The translations under genes and the position numbers were made by a program. Below, piece after piece: positions 53,925 through 62,915 of a stretch of 64,000 bases of DNA (its first letter is position 1; every line of letters begins with the position of its first letter). The notes under the pieces were generated by a model, which saw only the letters and a list, made by a program, of their open reading frames with translations, had not been told where the DNA came from and ran no database searches. Origin of the DNA: Flexibacter flexilis DSM 6793 (lineage in GTDB: Bacteria > Bacteroidota > Bacteroidia > Cytophagales > Flexibacteraceae); the NCBI RefSeq assembly GCF_900112255.1, contig NZ_FOLE01000009.1, positions 1 through 64,000 on the forward strand, in the 5' to 3' direction.

Positions 53925-55811
53925 TTAACTAAAAAATGAAGCCAACCTGTCCATGTCGCAAATGGCGATAATGGCTTTGCCGTCGGGCGTATAGTTGGGC
54001 ACAGAACACGCAAAAAGCTGCGTGATAAGGCTGTTCATTTCCACGTTGGTAAGTGGCGTACCTGTGCGCATGGCGGCTCGCTTGGCCAATGCGCGGGCAA
54101 GGGCTTCGCGGTGCGGCAAATTCAGGTCGTTGCGGTAGTTTTTGAACTGCTCCAAAAAGCTATCAAAAAGTTCGCGTTCGTTCACATTTTCGATGCCCGC
54201 AGGAATGCCCCGAATCACGATTACATTTTCCCCAAAAGACTCATACACAAAGCCTAATGCCTGTATTTCGTCTTGCATTTCCATTACCAAAGCGTAGTCG
54301 GCGGCGTGTAGGCCGAGTGTAGTCGGGAAAAGTGACTGTTGCGACGGTGCGCCGCTGTGCTTGAAACTTTCCAGATATTTTTCGTACAAAATACGTTCGT
54401 GCGCCGCTTGCTGGTCTATGAGCATGAGGCCAGATTTCACTTGCGACAAAATGTAACGGTTGTGCAACTGAAACGTAATTTTTTCTTCCGAACCACCCGC
54501 ATGATTTTTGCCCGTAGCCATAGCACTTGGCTTGTTGTTCAGGGCACTGCCAAACGTAATCGAAAGGTTTTCCACAGGGTTTTCTTCTTGCTCAAATCGA
54601 CTAATAAAACCTTCCGTGCCGCCGCCTTGTCTGGAACTTTGGTACAAAGATTCCCAGTGGCGTGTGTTGGCTTTTTGGCGTGCGTCGGTAGGCTGTTTAC
54701 TGCCGCCAAGCGAATAAGAATGACGATTCTCTACGCTTAATGCCTGCATGGTTTGCGGGTTTTCGATGTCGCCCAACATTCCTAAATTCACGTTTTTATC
54801 AAAATCCAACGAAGGCGTAAGGTTATAACTGCTAAACGCTTTGCGCACGGAAGCCATGAGCATGGCGTAAATGCCGCGTTCGTCGTCGAATTTGATTTCG
54901 GTTTTGGTTGGGTGAACGTTTATGTCGATGTGCTTGGGGTCTATGTCGATAAACAACGCGTAAAACGGGTGCGTTTCGGGCTGCAAAAGTCCCTCGAAAG
55001 CACTTACTACGGCATGATGCAAGTAGTTATTTTTGACAAAACGATTATTAACAAAAAAATACTGTTCGCCGCGCGTTTTCTTGGCCGATTCGGGTTTGCC
55101 CACATAGCCCGAAATTTTCAGGTGTGGCGTTTCCTCTTGGCACGGAGCTAATTGTTCTTTATAATTTGTTCCCAAAATCCCGATGATGCGTTGGCTCAAT
55201 TTGCTGGCCGCGAGGTTATACACTTCGCTGTCGTTTTGGTGAAGCGAAAACGCAATTTGCGGATTGGCCAATGCCACGCGGTTAAATTCCTCTAAAATAT
55301 TGCGCATTTCTACTGCATTGGATTTGAGGAAGTTGCGGCGTGCTGGCACATTGAAAAACAAGTTTTTGACCGAAATACTCGTGCCTATGGGCGTGGCCAC
55401 TAAGCTACTTTCTTTCAGTTCGGAAGCCTCAATGCGAATCAGTGCGCCCACTTCGTCGGTTTGGCGACGCGTGCGCATTTCCACTTGGGCTACGGCAGCG
55501 ATAGAAGCCATCGCTTCGCCGCGAAAACCTAAGGTGCGAATATTAAAAATATCGTCCGAAGTCCTGATTTTGGACGTGGCGTGCCGCTCAAAACACATTC
55601 GAGCGTCATTTTCGGACATTCCGCAGCCGTCGTCTATCACTTGTATCAGCGTACGACCTGCGTCTTTTACAATCAGTTTAATATGCGTACTGCCTGCATC
55701 AATGGCATTTTCCAGTAGTTCTTTCACTACGGAGGCAGGTCGTTGCACTACTTCCCCAGCCGCGATTTGGTTGGCGATGGCATCAGGCAACAAACGAATA
55801 ATATCTGACAT
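53925..55811 (-). CDS. mutL: DNA mismatch repair protein MutL
   Basis: A 628-residue MutL. The N-terminal GHKL ATPase has 'LENAIDAGSTHIKL', 'DDGCGM' and 'RTLGFRGEAMASIA'. A linker (about 330-430) leads to a C-terminal dimerisation domain (about 435-628) with the endonuclease signature 'DQQAAHERILYEKYLE' (DQHA-type, with Q for H). The usual zinc-binding CPHGRP-type end is not seen ('CSVPNYTPDGK' instead), so nicking activity should be regarded as uncertain. It follows gldG with a 36-nt gap and may be co-transcribed with gldFG. Confidence 0.95.
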   Translation of the reverse strand: MSDIIRLLPDAIANQIAAGEVVQRPASVVKELLENAIDAGSTHIKLIVKDAGRTLIQVIDDGCGMSENDARMCFERHATSKIRTSDDIFNIRTLGFRGEAMASIAAVAQVEMRTRRQTDEVGALIRIEASELKESSLVATPIGTSISVKNLFFNVPARRNFLKSNAVEMRNILEEFNRVALANPQIAFSLHQNDSEVYNLAASKLSQRIIGILGTNYKEQLAPCQEETPHLKISGYVGKPESAKKTRGEQYFFVNNRFVKNNYLHHAVVSAFEGLLQPETHPFYALFIDIDPKHIDINVHPTKTEIKFDDERGIYAMLMASVRKAFSSYNLTPSLDFDKNVNLGMLGDIENPQTMQALSVENRHSYSLGGSKQPTDARQKANTRHWESLYQSSRQGGGTEGFISRFEQEENPVENLSITFGSALNNKPSAMATGKNHAGGSEEKITFQLHNRYILSQVKSGLMLIDQQAAHERILYEKYLESFKHSGAPSQQSLFPTTLGLHAADYALVMEMQDEIQALGFVYESFGENVIVIRGIPAGIENVNERELFDSFLEQFKNYRNDLNLPHREALARALAKRAAMRTGTPLTNVEMNSLITQLFACSVPNYTPDGKAIIAICDMDRLASFFS

Positions 55812-55847
55812 AATTCTTTTTGTTTTAAAAGCCTATCGGATAGGCAC

Positions 55848-57521
55848 TTAGTTTCGGGTATATCGTCTTTTACGGCGATAGAAGCGGAGAAGCCCAAACA
55901 CGGCGACCACTAACGCAGGCAAAGCCATATTCAGGATTTGCCAATTAAGTTTTTCTTTTTCGATGCGCGGTTTGTCCAACGGACGCACTTGTATTTCTTT
56001 GGCTCTGGCCAAAATCACGCCGTCGTCGTCGAGCAAATACGACATGGCATTCATCAAAAATTCTTTGTTGCCAAATTGAACACCCGAAAAACGGTCGTAA
56101 CCCAACAAATAACGTTGGCCGTTTTTCGTAATTTCATTTTCGGCAATATCCCCATCAGAACAAACAATAATTTTAGAAGGTTTGTCTTCGGCTTTAAATT
56201 TTAGATTGCTTTGCGCCTCTGGCGGAAGTCGGTTGGTAAATAAAGACTGGAATTTTCCTTCCAACAAATAAGCAATCGGAATATCAGATTTTTGGTACTG
56301 TTCGGGCAAAGGTTTGAGGCGTGCCTCATTGAAACTCAAACGTACAGGCGCGGCAATAATTCGCGCATATTTTGAGCTAAGCAACAAAGGCGTTTTCTTG
56401 ATGCCTGCGGCCTTTACGGTGTCTATAGTGCTGGCAAATTTTGTATAAATCGCGTCCAGATTCTTCACAATTGGGCTATTGCCAAAGCTGCTAATCAGCG
56501 GGAAATAACGCCATTGCACCAGTTGCGTTTGGGGTTTGTCGCCCATGTAGCCCACCACCAGCGGAATATACGCAGAACTCAAATCCATTAACAAATCATT
56601 GTTTACGCGCACGCCGTAGCGGAACATCATGTCCGTTAGATTTACGTCGTTGCCTATCACCAGCGAGCCTTCTTGCTTGATGCTATCCATTTCCATCTGA
56701 ATTGGGTCTAACAAAAATAAGGCTTTTCCGCCACCAACAATAAATTGGTCTATCTTGAATTTGTCTGGTTCTAAAAATGCCGTGTCGGGTTTGGCCACAA
56801 TAATAGCATCATATCCACTCAAATCCAGTGTATTACGCAAATAAACAGGTTCTACTTGATAAAAATCTTTCAGAGCCATGCCAAAATCGTACATCTGTCT
56901 GCCGTTTAGCTCGCCGTTACCTTGCAGTACCGCAATACGTTTTTTGGACGGAGCAATTAATTTCTTGATAGCAGAAGCCAATTCGTATTCTACGCCTTCA
57001 GCAGATTGATTGAGGCGTTCGACGGCAGAGGCCGCCTGATTACCTTTGAGCAATGTTACGGCAGCTTCTTTTCCGCCATAACTGACGATAGCCCCTGGGA
57101 AAATGATTTTCTGTACGCGATTGTCTTCACCACCTTCGTAAAGATTGGTTGGTTGCAAACCTCTTTTCGCCAACTGATTGTACAGTTCTGTACGCGCTTT
57201 TTGGTCTGGGTCGGCACTTGGATTAATAAATTTGAACTGAATATTTTCACCGCCGTAAGCCCTAAATTCTTCCAGCGTCTCGCGAATGGAACTTTGCAAT
57301 ATTTTGAAAGCCGCAGGAAAATCACCTTCCAAATACACTTCCACATACACTACGTCATTGAGTTTGTTGAGTAATGTTTTGGTGGCTGGCGTAATGGTAT
57401 AGCGTTTGTCTTCGGTCAAATCCAGACGATAAAAAAACTGAGAACCTATAATATTGATAAAAACAATCGCTACGACAGCTAAGCCGTATTGTATCCAATC
57501 AGATGCTTTTTTACTTTTCAT
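55848..57521 (-). CDS. gldG: Gliding motility ABC transporter substrate-like subunit GldG
   Basis: A 557-residue membrane protein with an N-terminal helix (about 12-31 'YGLAVVAIVFINIIGSQFF') after which 'YRLDLTEDKRYTITPATK' is diagnostic of GldG, a long periplasmic ABC-type uncharacterised domain, and a second helix near the end ('ILNMALPALVVAVFGLL'). With GldF and the ATPase GldA it forms an ABC transporter needed for gliding in some Bacteroidota. gldF lies 54 nt upstream; gldA is not in the window. Confidence 0.94.
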   Translation of the reverse strand: MKSKKASDWIQYGLAVVAIVFINIIGSQFFYRLDLTEDKRYTITPATKTLLNKLNDVVYVEVYLEGDFPAAFKILQSSIRETLEEFRAYGGENIQFKFINPSADPDQKARTELYNQLAKRGLQPTNLYEGGEDNRVQKIIFPGAIVSYGGKEAAVTLLKGNQAASAVERLNQSAEGVEYELASAIKKLIAPSKKRIAVLQGNGELNGRQMYDFGMALKDFYQVEPVYLRNTLDLSGYDAIIVAKPDTAFLEPDKFKIDQFIVGGGKALFLLDPIQMEMDSIKQEGSLVIGNDVNLTDMMFRYGVRVNNDLLMDLSSAYIPLVVGYMGDKPQTQLVQWRYFPLISSFGNSPIVKNLDAIYTKFASTIDTVKAAGIKKTPLLLSSKYARIIAAPVRLSFNEARLKPLPEQYQKSDIPIAYLLEGKFQSLFTNRLPPEAQSNLKFKAEDKPSKIIVCSDGDIAENEITKNGQRYLLGYDRFSGVQFGNKEFLMNAMSYLLDDDGVILARAKEIQVRPLDKPRIEKEKLNWQILNMALPALVVAVFGLLRFYRRKRRYTRN

Positions 57522-57575
57522 TTATATATAAACGCTGATTATCAGTATTTTGTATTCAAAATAATAAATTTAATT

Positions 57576-58313
57576 TTACCATTTGCGGCTACCCAACACA
57601 AGGCGCGTAGAAAGCAACATAAAGCCAATAACGCTCAGGAAATACAACACGTTGCGCGTGTCTATTAGCCCTTTGCTCATGGCGTTGTAATGGTAAATAA
57701 TGCCCAATTTGCTCACCAATTGCCCCACAGGATTGCCTGAGAGCAAGCCTGCAACGCCGTCAAAACCTGCGTATAACATTCCGCACAATAAAAAGGCAAG
57801 GATAAAAGAAACGATTTGGTTTTCGCTAATGGCCGAAGCAAAAATCCCGATAGAACAGAACACCGCCGCCAACAGCACCAATCCAATATACGAACCTGTT
57901 ACACCTGCCGAATCTATATTGCCCGCAGGATTGCCCAGACGATAAATAGACAAATAATACACCAGCGTAGGCAAAAGCGCGAACACCGCCAAAAGCCAGC
58001 TTGCCAAATATTTACCCACAATAATTTGATAGTCGGTGAGCGGCTTGGTAAGCAAAAGCTCCATTGTGCCCGCCTTTTTTTCTTCGGCAAAAGAGCGCAT
58101 CGTAATGGCTGGAATCAAGAATAAAAAAACGACAGGTGCAGAAATGCCCATAGGCGAAAATAGGGCGGACATATCCGCAAAACCTGCGTCTAATACGTTG
58201 CTCGGAAACACCCACATCGGCAAGCCAATCAGCACCAAAAATACCGTGATGACCAAATACGCAATGAGAGAATTTAGAAAACCATTAAATTCTTTTCGCA
58301 GAATACTCAACAT
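57576..58313 (-). CDS. gldF: Gliding motility ABC transporter permease GldF
   Basis: A 245-residue ABC-2-type permease with six predicted membrane helices (about 14-36, 55-70, 100-123, 140-160, 165-185 and 222-240). The segment 'FLIPAITMRSFAEEKKAGTM' followed by 'LLTKPLTDYQIIVGKYLAS' is typical of ABC-2 permeases. The pair gldF-gldG is the usual order. It starts the transcription unit that includes gldG and possibly mutL. Confidence 0.94.
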   Translation of the reverse strand: MLSILRKEFNGFLNSLIAYLVITVFLVLIGLPMWVFPSNVLDAGFADMSALFSPMGISAPVVFLFLIPAITMRSFAEEKKAGTMELLLTKPLTDYQIIVGKYLASWLLAVFALLPTLVYYLSIYRLGNPAGNIDSAGVTGSYIGLVLLAAVFCSIGIFASAISENQIVSFILAFLLCGMLYAGFDGVAGLLSGNPVGQLVSKLGIIYHYNAMSKGLIDTRNVLYFLSVIGFMLLSTRLVLGSRKW

Positions 58314-58529
58314 AACTAATGGGTTTGTAATACAATTTTGTTTGGGCTGCGAAATTAGTAGGAATTATTGAAAAAACATTTCATTTGTGCGGATTCATGC
58401 AATCAAAGTAGGCGGGATCTGTTCTCTTTCTCTACTAAAATATTTTAAATTTCTGATGATATCCAGCATTAATTTCCAACATACTTTATCGCGGCTATTA
58501 AATTTACGATTATGGGGTATGGTGTATAT

Positions 58530-58566
58530 AAAAAAGGCCTTCCACCAAAAGCAGAAGACCTTTTTG
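58530..58566. terminator. Terminator of the choice-of-anchor I gene
   Basis: A stem of about 12 bp (58531-58542 with 58554-58565), with A-run and T-run edges, lies 25 nt after the minus-strand stop at 58591. Confidence 0.7.
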
Positions 58567-58590
58567 AGTACAGTAGAATGAAGTGGAGAA

Positions 58591-60114
58591 TTATTGTTTG
58601 TTGGCTTTATAAACTTTTACCAAACCGTCGTTTTCGCTGCTTACCACTACCAAACTTTGTTGGATTGGGCTTTTGGTGGCAGGAATAAACAACACACCTT
58701 CTGGCGCGTCGCCCGTCGGCAATATTTTGATGAATGAAGGCGCGGTTGGGTTGGTTACGTCGTAAATGGCTACGGCATCGGCTCTTTCCATGCCCACGAA
58801 AGCTACTTGCTTGCTGCCCACTTTGCCGATGGTAATGGCTTCTGGCTCAACGGATTTGTCGTCGCTGCGTGCATCGTCGTAAAGGCTGGCTTCTTTTACT
58901 TTTACGTCCAACTCGTTTTTGCTGTCAAATACTTGTTGGCCTGTGGCGGCGTTCCACACCGAAAACGAACGCGCTCCAAAACTATAAAGTGCATCAAAAT
59001 CGCCGTCGTTGTCTGTGTCGCCGAGCGTATTGGTGATGTTGAGGCGGCCTAATTTTGTTTGGTCTTTCAAGGTAGTGGCATCAGGGAAAGCCGTTGCGTC
59101 GAGTGTAAGCGTGGATACACGTTTTACTTCCGAAAAACCATCGTATTCGCGTGCATCGCCTTCGTTGGCTGTGAACAAATATTGTGTGCCGTTGTGCGTA
59201 AGATGTGCGATTGCATCAGGCATATAAGTACCGAAAACTTTCCATGTGGCAAACGAACCAACGGCATTGTCTTTGTCGCTTACGTCGATGGCGTTGGCTG
59301 TCTGTGAATAATCTTTGAAGCCCAAAGGCATGATTTTGGTGATAGAACCACCCGCCAAGTTTACTTCCGCAATGGCATTGTTTTCTTGAAGTGTTACCCA
59401 TGCTGTTTTAGAATCGTCGGAAACGGTAATATATTCTGGTTCAATGTCTTTGGTGAAATTTTTACCCACGCCAAAAATTCTGAAACCTTTGCTCGACAAC
59501 GCTGTTAGTTGGTCGGCAAAAGCAGCAAAATTAATGGTCGTTACAGCGTAATTATTTTCGGTGTTAATGATTGATACAGAGCCTTCTGGATCGTTGGTAT
59601 AGTCGGCGTTGGGTTCGCCTTCGTTGGCCGAAATAATGTATTTTCCGTCGGGGCTGTACGTTACCATATCAGGCAAAGCACCCACCGTAATCACTTTTTC
59701 TTCGGCGTAGGTTTGAGCATTGAACACTACAATTTTGCCCGCGTCTTGTTTGGTAGCCGACTCGATAGCCGCCGCCACTTTTCCGTTGTAAGCTGCCACG
59801 CTGTTCACGTAGCCGCCGTAGGTGGTTACGCTGATAGAATGAATCACGGAAATGCTGGAAGGATTAGCAAAATCAATGACATCAATTTTGTTAGTAGAGC
59901 CATTATTTACGGCAAAAAGACGCTTTGTTGTTGCGTCAAACGTCGTGATTTCGGCAGCACCTGCACCGCCCAAATTCAAGGATGCAATTTCCTGATAAGA
60001 GCCAATGTCCTCGTTTACAATAATTTCTGATGGACTGTTGTTGTCATCATCATTGTTACAACCAGTAAATGTAGCAACAGCCACCACCGAAAGGGTCAAT
60101 AAAACTTTTCTCAT
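58591..60114 (-). CDS. Choice-of-anchor I family lipoprotein
   Basis: A 507-residue lipoprotein with a seven-bladed beta-propeller-like body. ATG 60114 ('MRKVLLTLSVVAVATFTGC') gives the lipobox 'FTGC' with C19; an ATG 7 codons upstream is also open. Repeated blade motifs include 'TTKRLFAVNNGSTNKIDVI', 'VTYSPDGKYIISANEGEP', 'YLFTANEGDAREYDG' and 'PEGVLFIP'. The family ('choice-of-anchor I', related to mesenchyme-specific and phytase/phosphatase-like propellers) has no set function. It is abundant in phosphate-related loci of other bacteria, which is suggestive only. Confidence 0.88.
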   Translation of the reverse strand: MRKVLLTLSVVAVATFTGCNNDDDNNSPSEIIVNEDIGSYQEIASLNLGGAGAAEITTFDATTKRLFAVNNGSTNKIDVIDFANPSSISVIHSISVTTYGGYVNSVAAYNGKVAAAIESATKQDAGKIVVFNAQTYAEEKVITVGALPDMVTYSPDGKYIISANEGEPNADYTNDPEGSVSIINTENNYAVTTINFAAFADQLTALSSKGFRIFGVGKNFTKDIEPEYITVSDDSKTAWVTLQENNAIAEVNLAGGSITKIMPLGFKDYSQTANAIDVSDKDNAVGSFATWKVFGTYMPDAIAHLTHNGTQYLFTANEGDAREYDGFSEVKRVSTLTLDATAFPDATTLKDQTKLGRLNITNTLGDTDNDGDFDALYSFGARSFSVWNAATGQQVFDSKNELDVKVKEASLYDDARSDDKSVEPEAITIGKVGSKQVAFVGMERADAVAIYDVTNPTAPSFIKILPTGDAPEGVLFIPATKSPIQQSLVVVSSENDGLVKVYKANKQ

Positions 60115-60135
60115 AGCTCGTCTTTTTTGCCGCAA

Positions 60136-60438
60136 AACTATGAGCCTTTGATTATGATACGATTAGCCATTTATCAAGAAATAAGACAAAATACAGTACT
60201 GAATTTTATTCTTTAGTAAGCAAATAACCTTCAGGTAGTCAAAATATTATCATAAAAATAACAGTGTTATTGCTGCGGGTTAATATTGTTTAATAACAAA
60301 AGAGTTGCTTTGAAAAGAATAATCCTGACTGCGGGGCACTACTCTGTTATAAAATACGTTACATAATGGCTCGAAAATCAGGTTTTTGGTTTTCTTTTTG
60401 GCAAAAACAGCGATATTTGTGACTCAAGTCTTACGAAC
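60136..60438. promoter_or_regulatory. Divergent intergenic region
   Basis: A 303-bp AT-rich gap between the choice-of-anchor I and NifU-like genes. On the minus strand TAGTTTTG (60133-60140) fits the -7 consensus about 20 nt before the lipoprotein start. No other signal, fold or gene was seen. Confidence 0.4.
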
Positions 60439-60705
60439 ATGGATACTAATATTATAAATCAGGAAAATATAACGCAAAAAGTAGAAGCAGCTCTCGACTC
60501 TATTCGCCCGTATCTGGAAGCAGACGGCGGTAATGTGCGCGTGTTGGAAGTAACGCCCGAAGGTGTGGCACGTCTGGAAATGCTTGGTTCGTGTGGAGCT
60601 TGCCCCATGTCGCCTATGACCCTGAAAGCGGGTGTAGAAGAAGCCATCAAACGCGAAGTGCCCGAAATCGTCCGCGTAGAAGCCGTGAACGTTCCTGCTC
60701 TTTAG
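60439..60705 (+). CDS. NifU C-terminal-type Fe-S scaffold protein
   Basis: An 88-residue protein equal to the C-terminal NifU/Nfu domain, which carries and delivers Fe-S clusters. The ligand motif CxxC lies in 'LGSCGACPMSPMTLKAG', and 'PYLEADGGNVRVLEV' is typical of the family. Such stand-alone Nfu proteins assist maturation of Fe-S enzymes. It is monocistronic with a perfect terminator. Confidence 0.93.
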   Translation: MDTNIINQENITQKVEAALDSIRPYLEADGGNVRVLEVTPEGVARLEMLGSCGACPMSPMTLKAGVEEAIKREVPEIVRVEAVNVPAL

Positions 60706-60725
60706 TGATTGCAATTAATTGAAAT

Positions 60726-60765
60726 TCAACCCTTATAGACTTTGAAATCTATAAGGGTTGAAAAT
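60726..60765. terminator. Terminator between the nfu-like gene and uvrB
   Basis: A 14-bp perfect stem (60726-60739 with 60748-60761) lies between convergent genes, 21 nt after the nfu-like stop and 17 nt after the uvrB stop. Confidence 0.8.
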
Positions 60766-60777
60766 ACAATATACGCG

Positions 60778-62805
60778 TTATTGCCGCTTTTTGACCAATT
60801 CTTTGAGTGCGAAAAGCTCATCGCGCAGACGAGCCGCCTCAATGAAATCAAGGTCTTTGGCCGCTTTTTCCATTTGTTTTTGCGTGTTAGCCATTTGTTT
60901 TTCGAGGTCGGCTTTGCCCATGTGCGCAACTACTGGGTCAGCTACCACATTGCTCGGCTCGGCATCAAAAGCATACACTTTGCTATCTCGCTTAGAGTCT
61001 GCCACTTTGGTTTGTTGGATAATCGCTTCCGTAGATTTGAGAATCGTGCGCGGCGTAATGCCATGTTCGGCGTTATATTCTTCTTGCAAAGCGCGGCGGC
61101 GGTTGGTTTCGTCCATGGCTTTTTCCATCGAACCTGTAATGCGGTCAGCGTACATAATTACTTTGCCTTTGTCGTTACGTGCCGCGCGTCCCATCGTCTG
61201 GATAAGCGAACGCACATCACGCAAGAAGCCTTCTTTGTCCGCGTCCATAATTGCCACCAATGAAACTTCGGGCAAGTCCAAGCCTTCGCGCAGCAGGTTT
61301 ACTCCCACCAACACATCAAACACGCCCAAACGCAATTCGCGCAAAATTTCCACGCGATCCAGCGTCTTAACGTCGGAGTGAATGTATCGGGATTTAATGC
61401 CCACGCGGTCAAGGAATTTTTGCAACTCTTCGGCCATGCGTTTGGTCAGGGTCGTGATAAGTACACGCTCTTTTACCTTCACGCGCATTTCTATTTCTTC
61501 CAACAAATCATCTATTTGATGAGCCGTCGGGCGTACCTCAATAATGGGGTCAAGTAATCCCGTTGGGCGAATAATTTGCTCTACCACTACACCTTCAGAG
61601 GCTTTGAGTTCGTATTCGCTTGGCGTGGCCGTAACGTAAATGATTTGGTTAATCAATCCCTCAAACTCATTGAAAGTCAGTGGTCTATTGTCCATTGCGG
61701 ACGGAAGTCTGAATCCATATTCCACCAAATTCACTTTGCGGGAACGGTCGCCGCCCCACATGGCACGAATTTGCGGAACGGTTACGTGACTTTCGTCCAC
61801 GACCAACAAAAAATCATCGGGGAAATAATCCAGCAAACAGAAAGGTCTGTCGCCTACGTTGCGGCGGTCGAAGTAACGCGAATAATTTTCGATGCCCGAA
61901 CAGTAACCCAACTCTTTCATCATTTCAATATCAAATTCTGTGCGTTCGCGGATTCGTTCGGCCTCCACGTGGCGCAACTCTTTTTCAAACTGCTTGATTT
62001 GCAATTGCAAATCGTCCTGAATCTCGCCAATGGCCTGATGCAGCAACTCTTTACCCGTTACAAACAAGTTGGCGGGATAAATCGAAATCATGGGTTCGTC
62101 GGCAATTTTCAAGCCTGTTTCGGGGTCTATGCGTTGGATGGATTCTATTTCATCTCCCCAAAAAATAAAACGCAAAGCATGGTCGGCGTAGGCTGGAAAT
62201 ACTTCAACCGTATCGCCTTTTACCCTGAAATTTCCGCGTTTAAATTCGGCTTCCGTGCGGCTGTACAAAATATCCACGAGTCGGAACAACAACGTATTTC
62301 GGCTAATAATGTCGCCTTGCGCAAGGCGCACGATATTTTTTCCGAACTCGGTCGGGTTGCCGATACCATAAATACACGACACAGACGCAACTACAATCAC
62401 ATCGCTACGCCCCGACATGAGGGCGGCGGTAGCACTCAATCGCAATCTTTCTATCTCTTCGTTGATGGCCAAATCTTTTTCAATGTACGTGTTCGTAGTC
62501 GGCAAAAAAGCCTCTGGTTGGTAATAATCATAGTAGGAAATATAATATTCTACGGCATTTTCTGGAAAAAATTGCTTAAATTCGCCATATAACTGCGCAG
62601 CCAATGTTTTGTTATGGCTCAAAATGAGGGTTGGCTTGCCGTGTTTGGCGATAACATTGGCCACCGTGAATGTTTTGCCCGAACCCGTAACGCCCAAAAG
62701 GGTTTGGGATTTGTCGCCGCGTTCTAAACCTTCGACTAATTGCTCAATGGCTTTGGGTTGGTCGCCTTGCGGCGTGTAATCCGAAATAAGTTTGAAGCCT
62801 GACAT
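60778..62805 (-). CDS. uvrB: Excinuclease ABC subunit B
   Basis: A 675-residue UvrB, the damage-verifying helicase-like subunit of nucleotide excision repair. Walker A is 'LLGVTGSGKTFTVAN', the damage-probing beta-hairpin is 'YYISYYDYYQPEAFLP', helicase motif VI is 'QTMGRAARNDKGKVIMYAD', and a C-terminal UVR domain binds UvrC ('DFIEAARLRDELFALKE'). Length is normal. mfd is in the same window; uvrA and uvrC are not. Confidence 0.97.
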   Translation of the reverse strand: MSGFKLISDYTPQGDQPKAIEQLVEGLERGDKSQTLLGVTGSGKTFTVANVIAKHGKPTLILSHNKTLAAQLYGEFKQFFPENAVEYYISYYDYYQPEAFLPTTNTYIEKDLAINEEIERLRLSATAALMSGRSDVIVVASVSCIYGIGNPTEFGKNIVRLAQGDIISRNTLLFRLVDILYSRTEAEFKRGNFRVKGDTVEVFPAYADHALRFIFWGDEIESIQRIDPETGLKIADEPMISIYPANLFVTGKELLHQAIGEIQDDLQLQIKQFEKELRHVEAERIRERTEFDIEMMKELGYCSGIENYSRYFDRRNVGDRPFCLLDYFPDDFLLVVDESHVTVPQIRAMWGGDRSRKVNLVEYGFRLPSAMDNRPLTFNEFEGLINQIIYVTATPSEYELKASEGVVVEQIIRPTGLLDPIIEVRPTAHQIDDLLEEIEMRVKVKERVLITTLTKRMAEELQKFLDRVGIKSRYIHSDVKTLDRVEILRELRLGVFDVLVGVNLLREGLDLPEVSLVAIMDADKEGFLRDVRSLIQTMGRAARNDKGKVIMYADRITGSMEKAMDETNRRRALQEEYNAEHGITPRTILKSTEAIIQQTKVADSKRDSKVYAFDAEPSNVVADPVVAHMGKADLEKQMANTQKQMEKAAKDLDFIEAARLRDELFALKELVKKRQ

Positions 62806-62915
62806 ACAGAAATGGAAATGTGTTTGGTTGGGAAAGAAAAATTGCCGAATAATATTAACACTTTTGGTTGCATTGTAGTTTACTACGACACACGTTTATT
62901 TTTAAACACGCACTA

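Noticed and set aside
61576-62592. 338-codon plus-strand frame opposite uvrB
   Set aside because: It lies wholly inside the well-supported uvrB gene, and its protein shows no recognisable domain or sensible composition.
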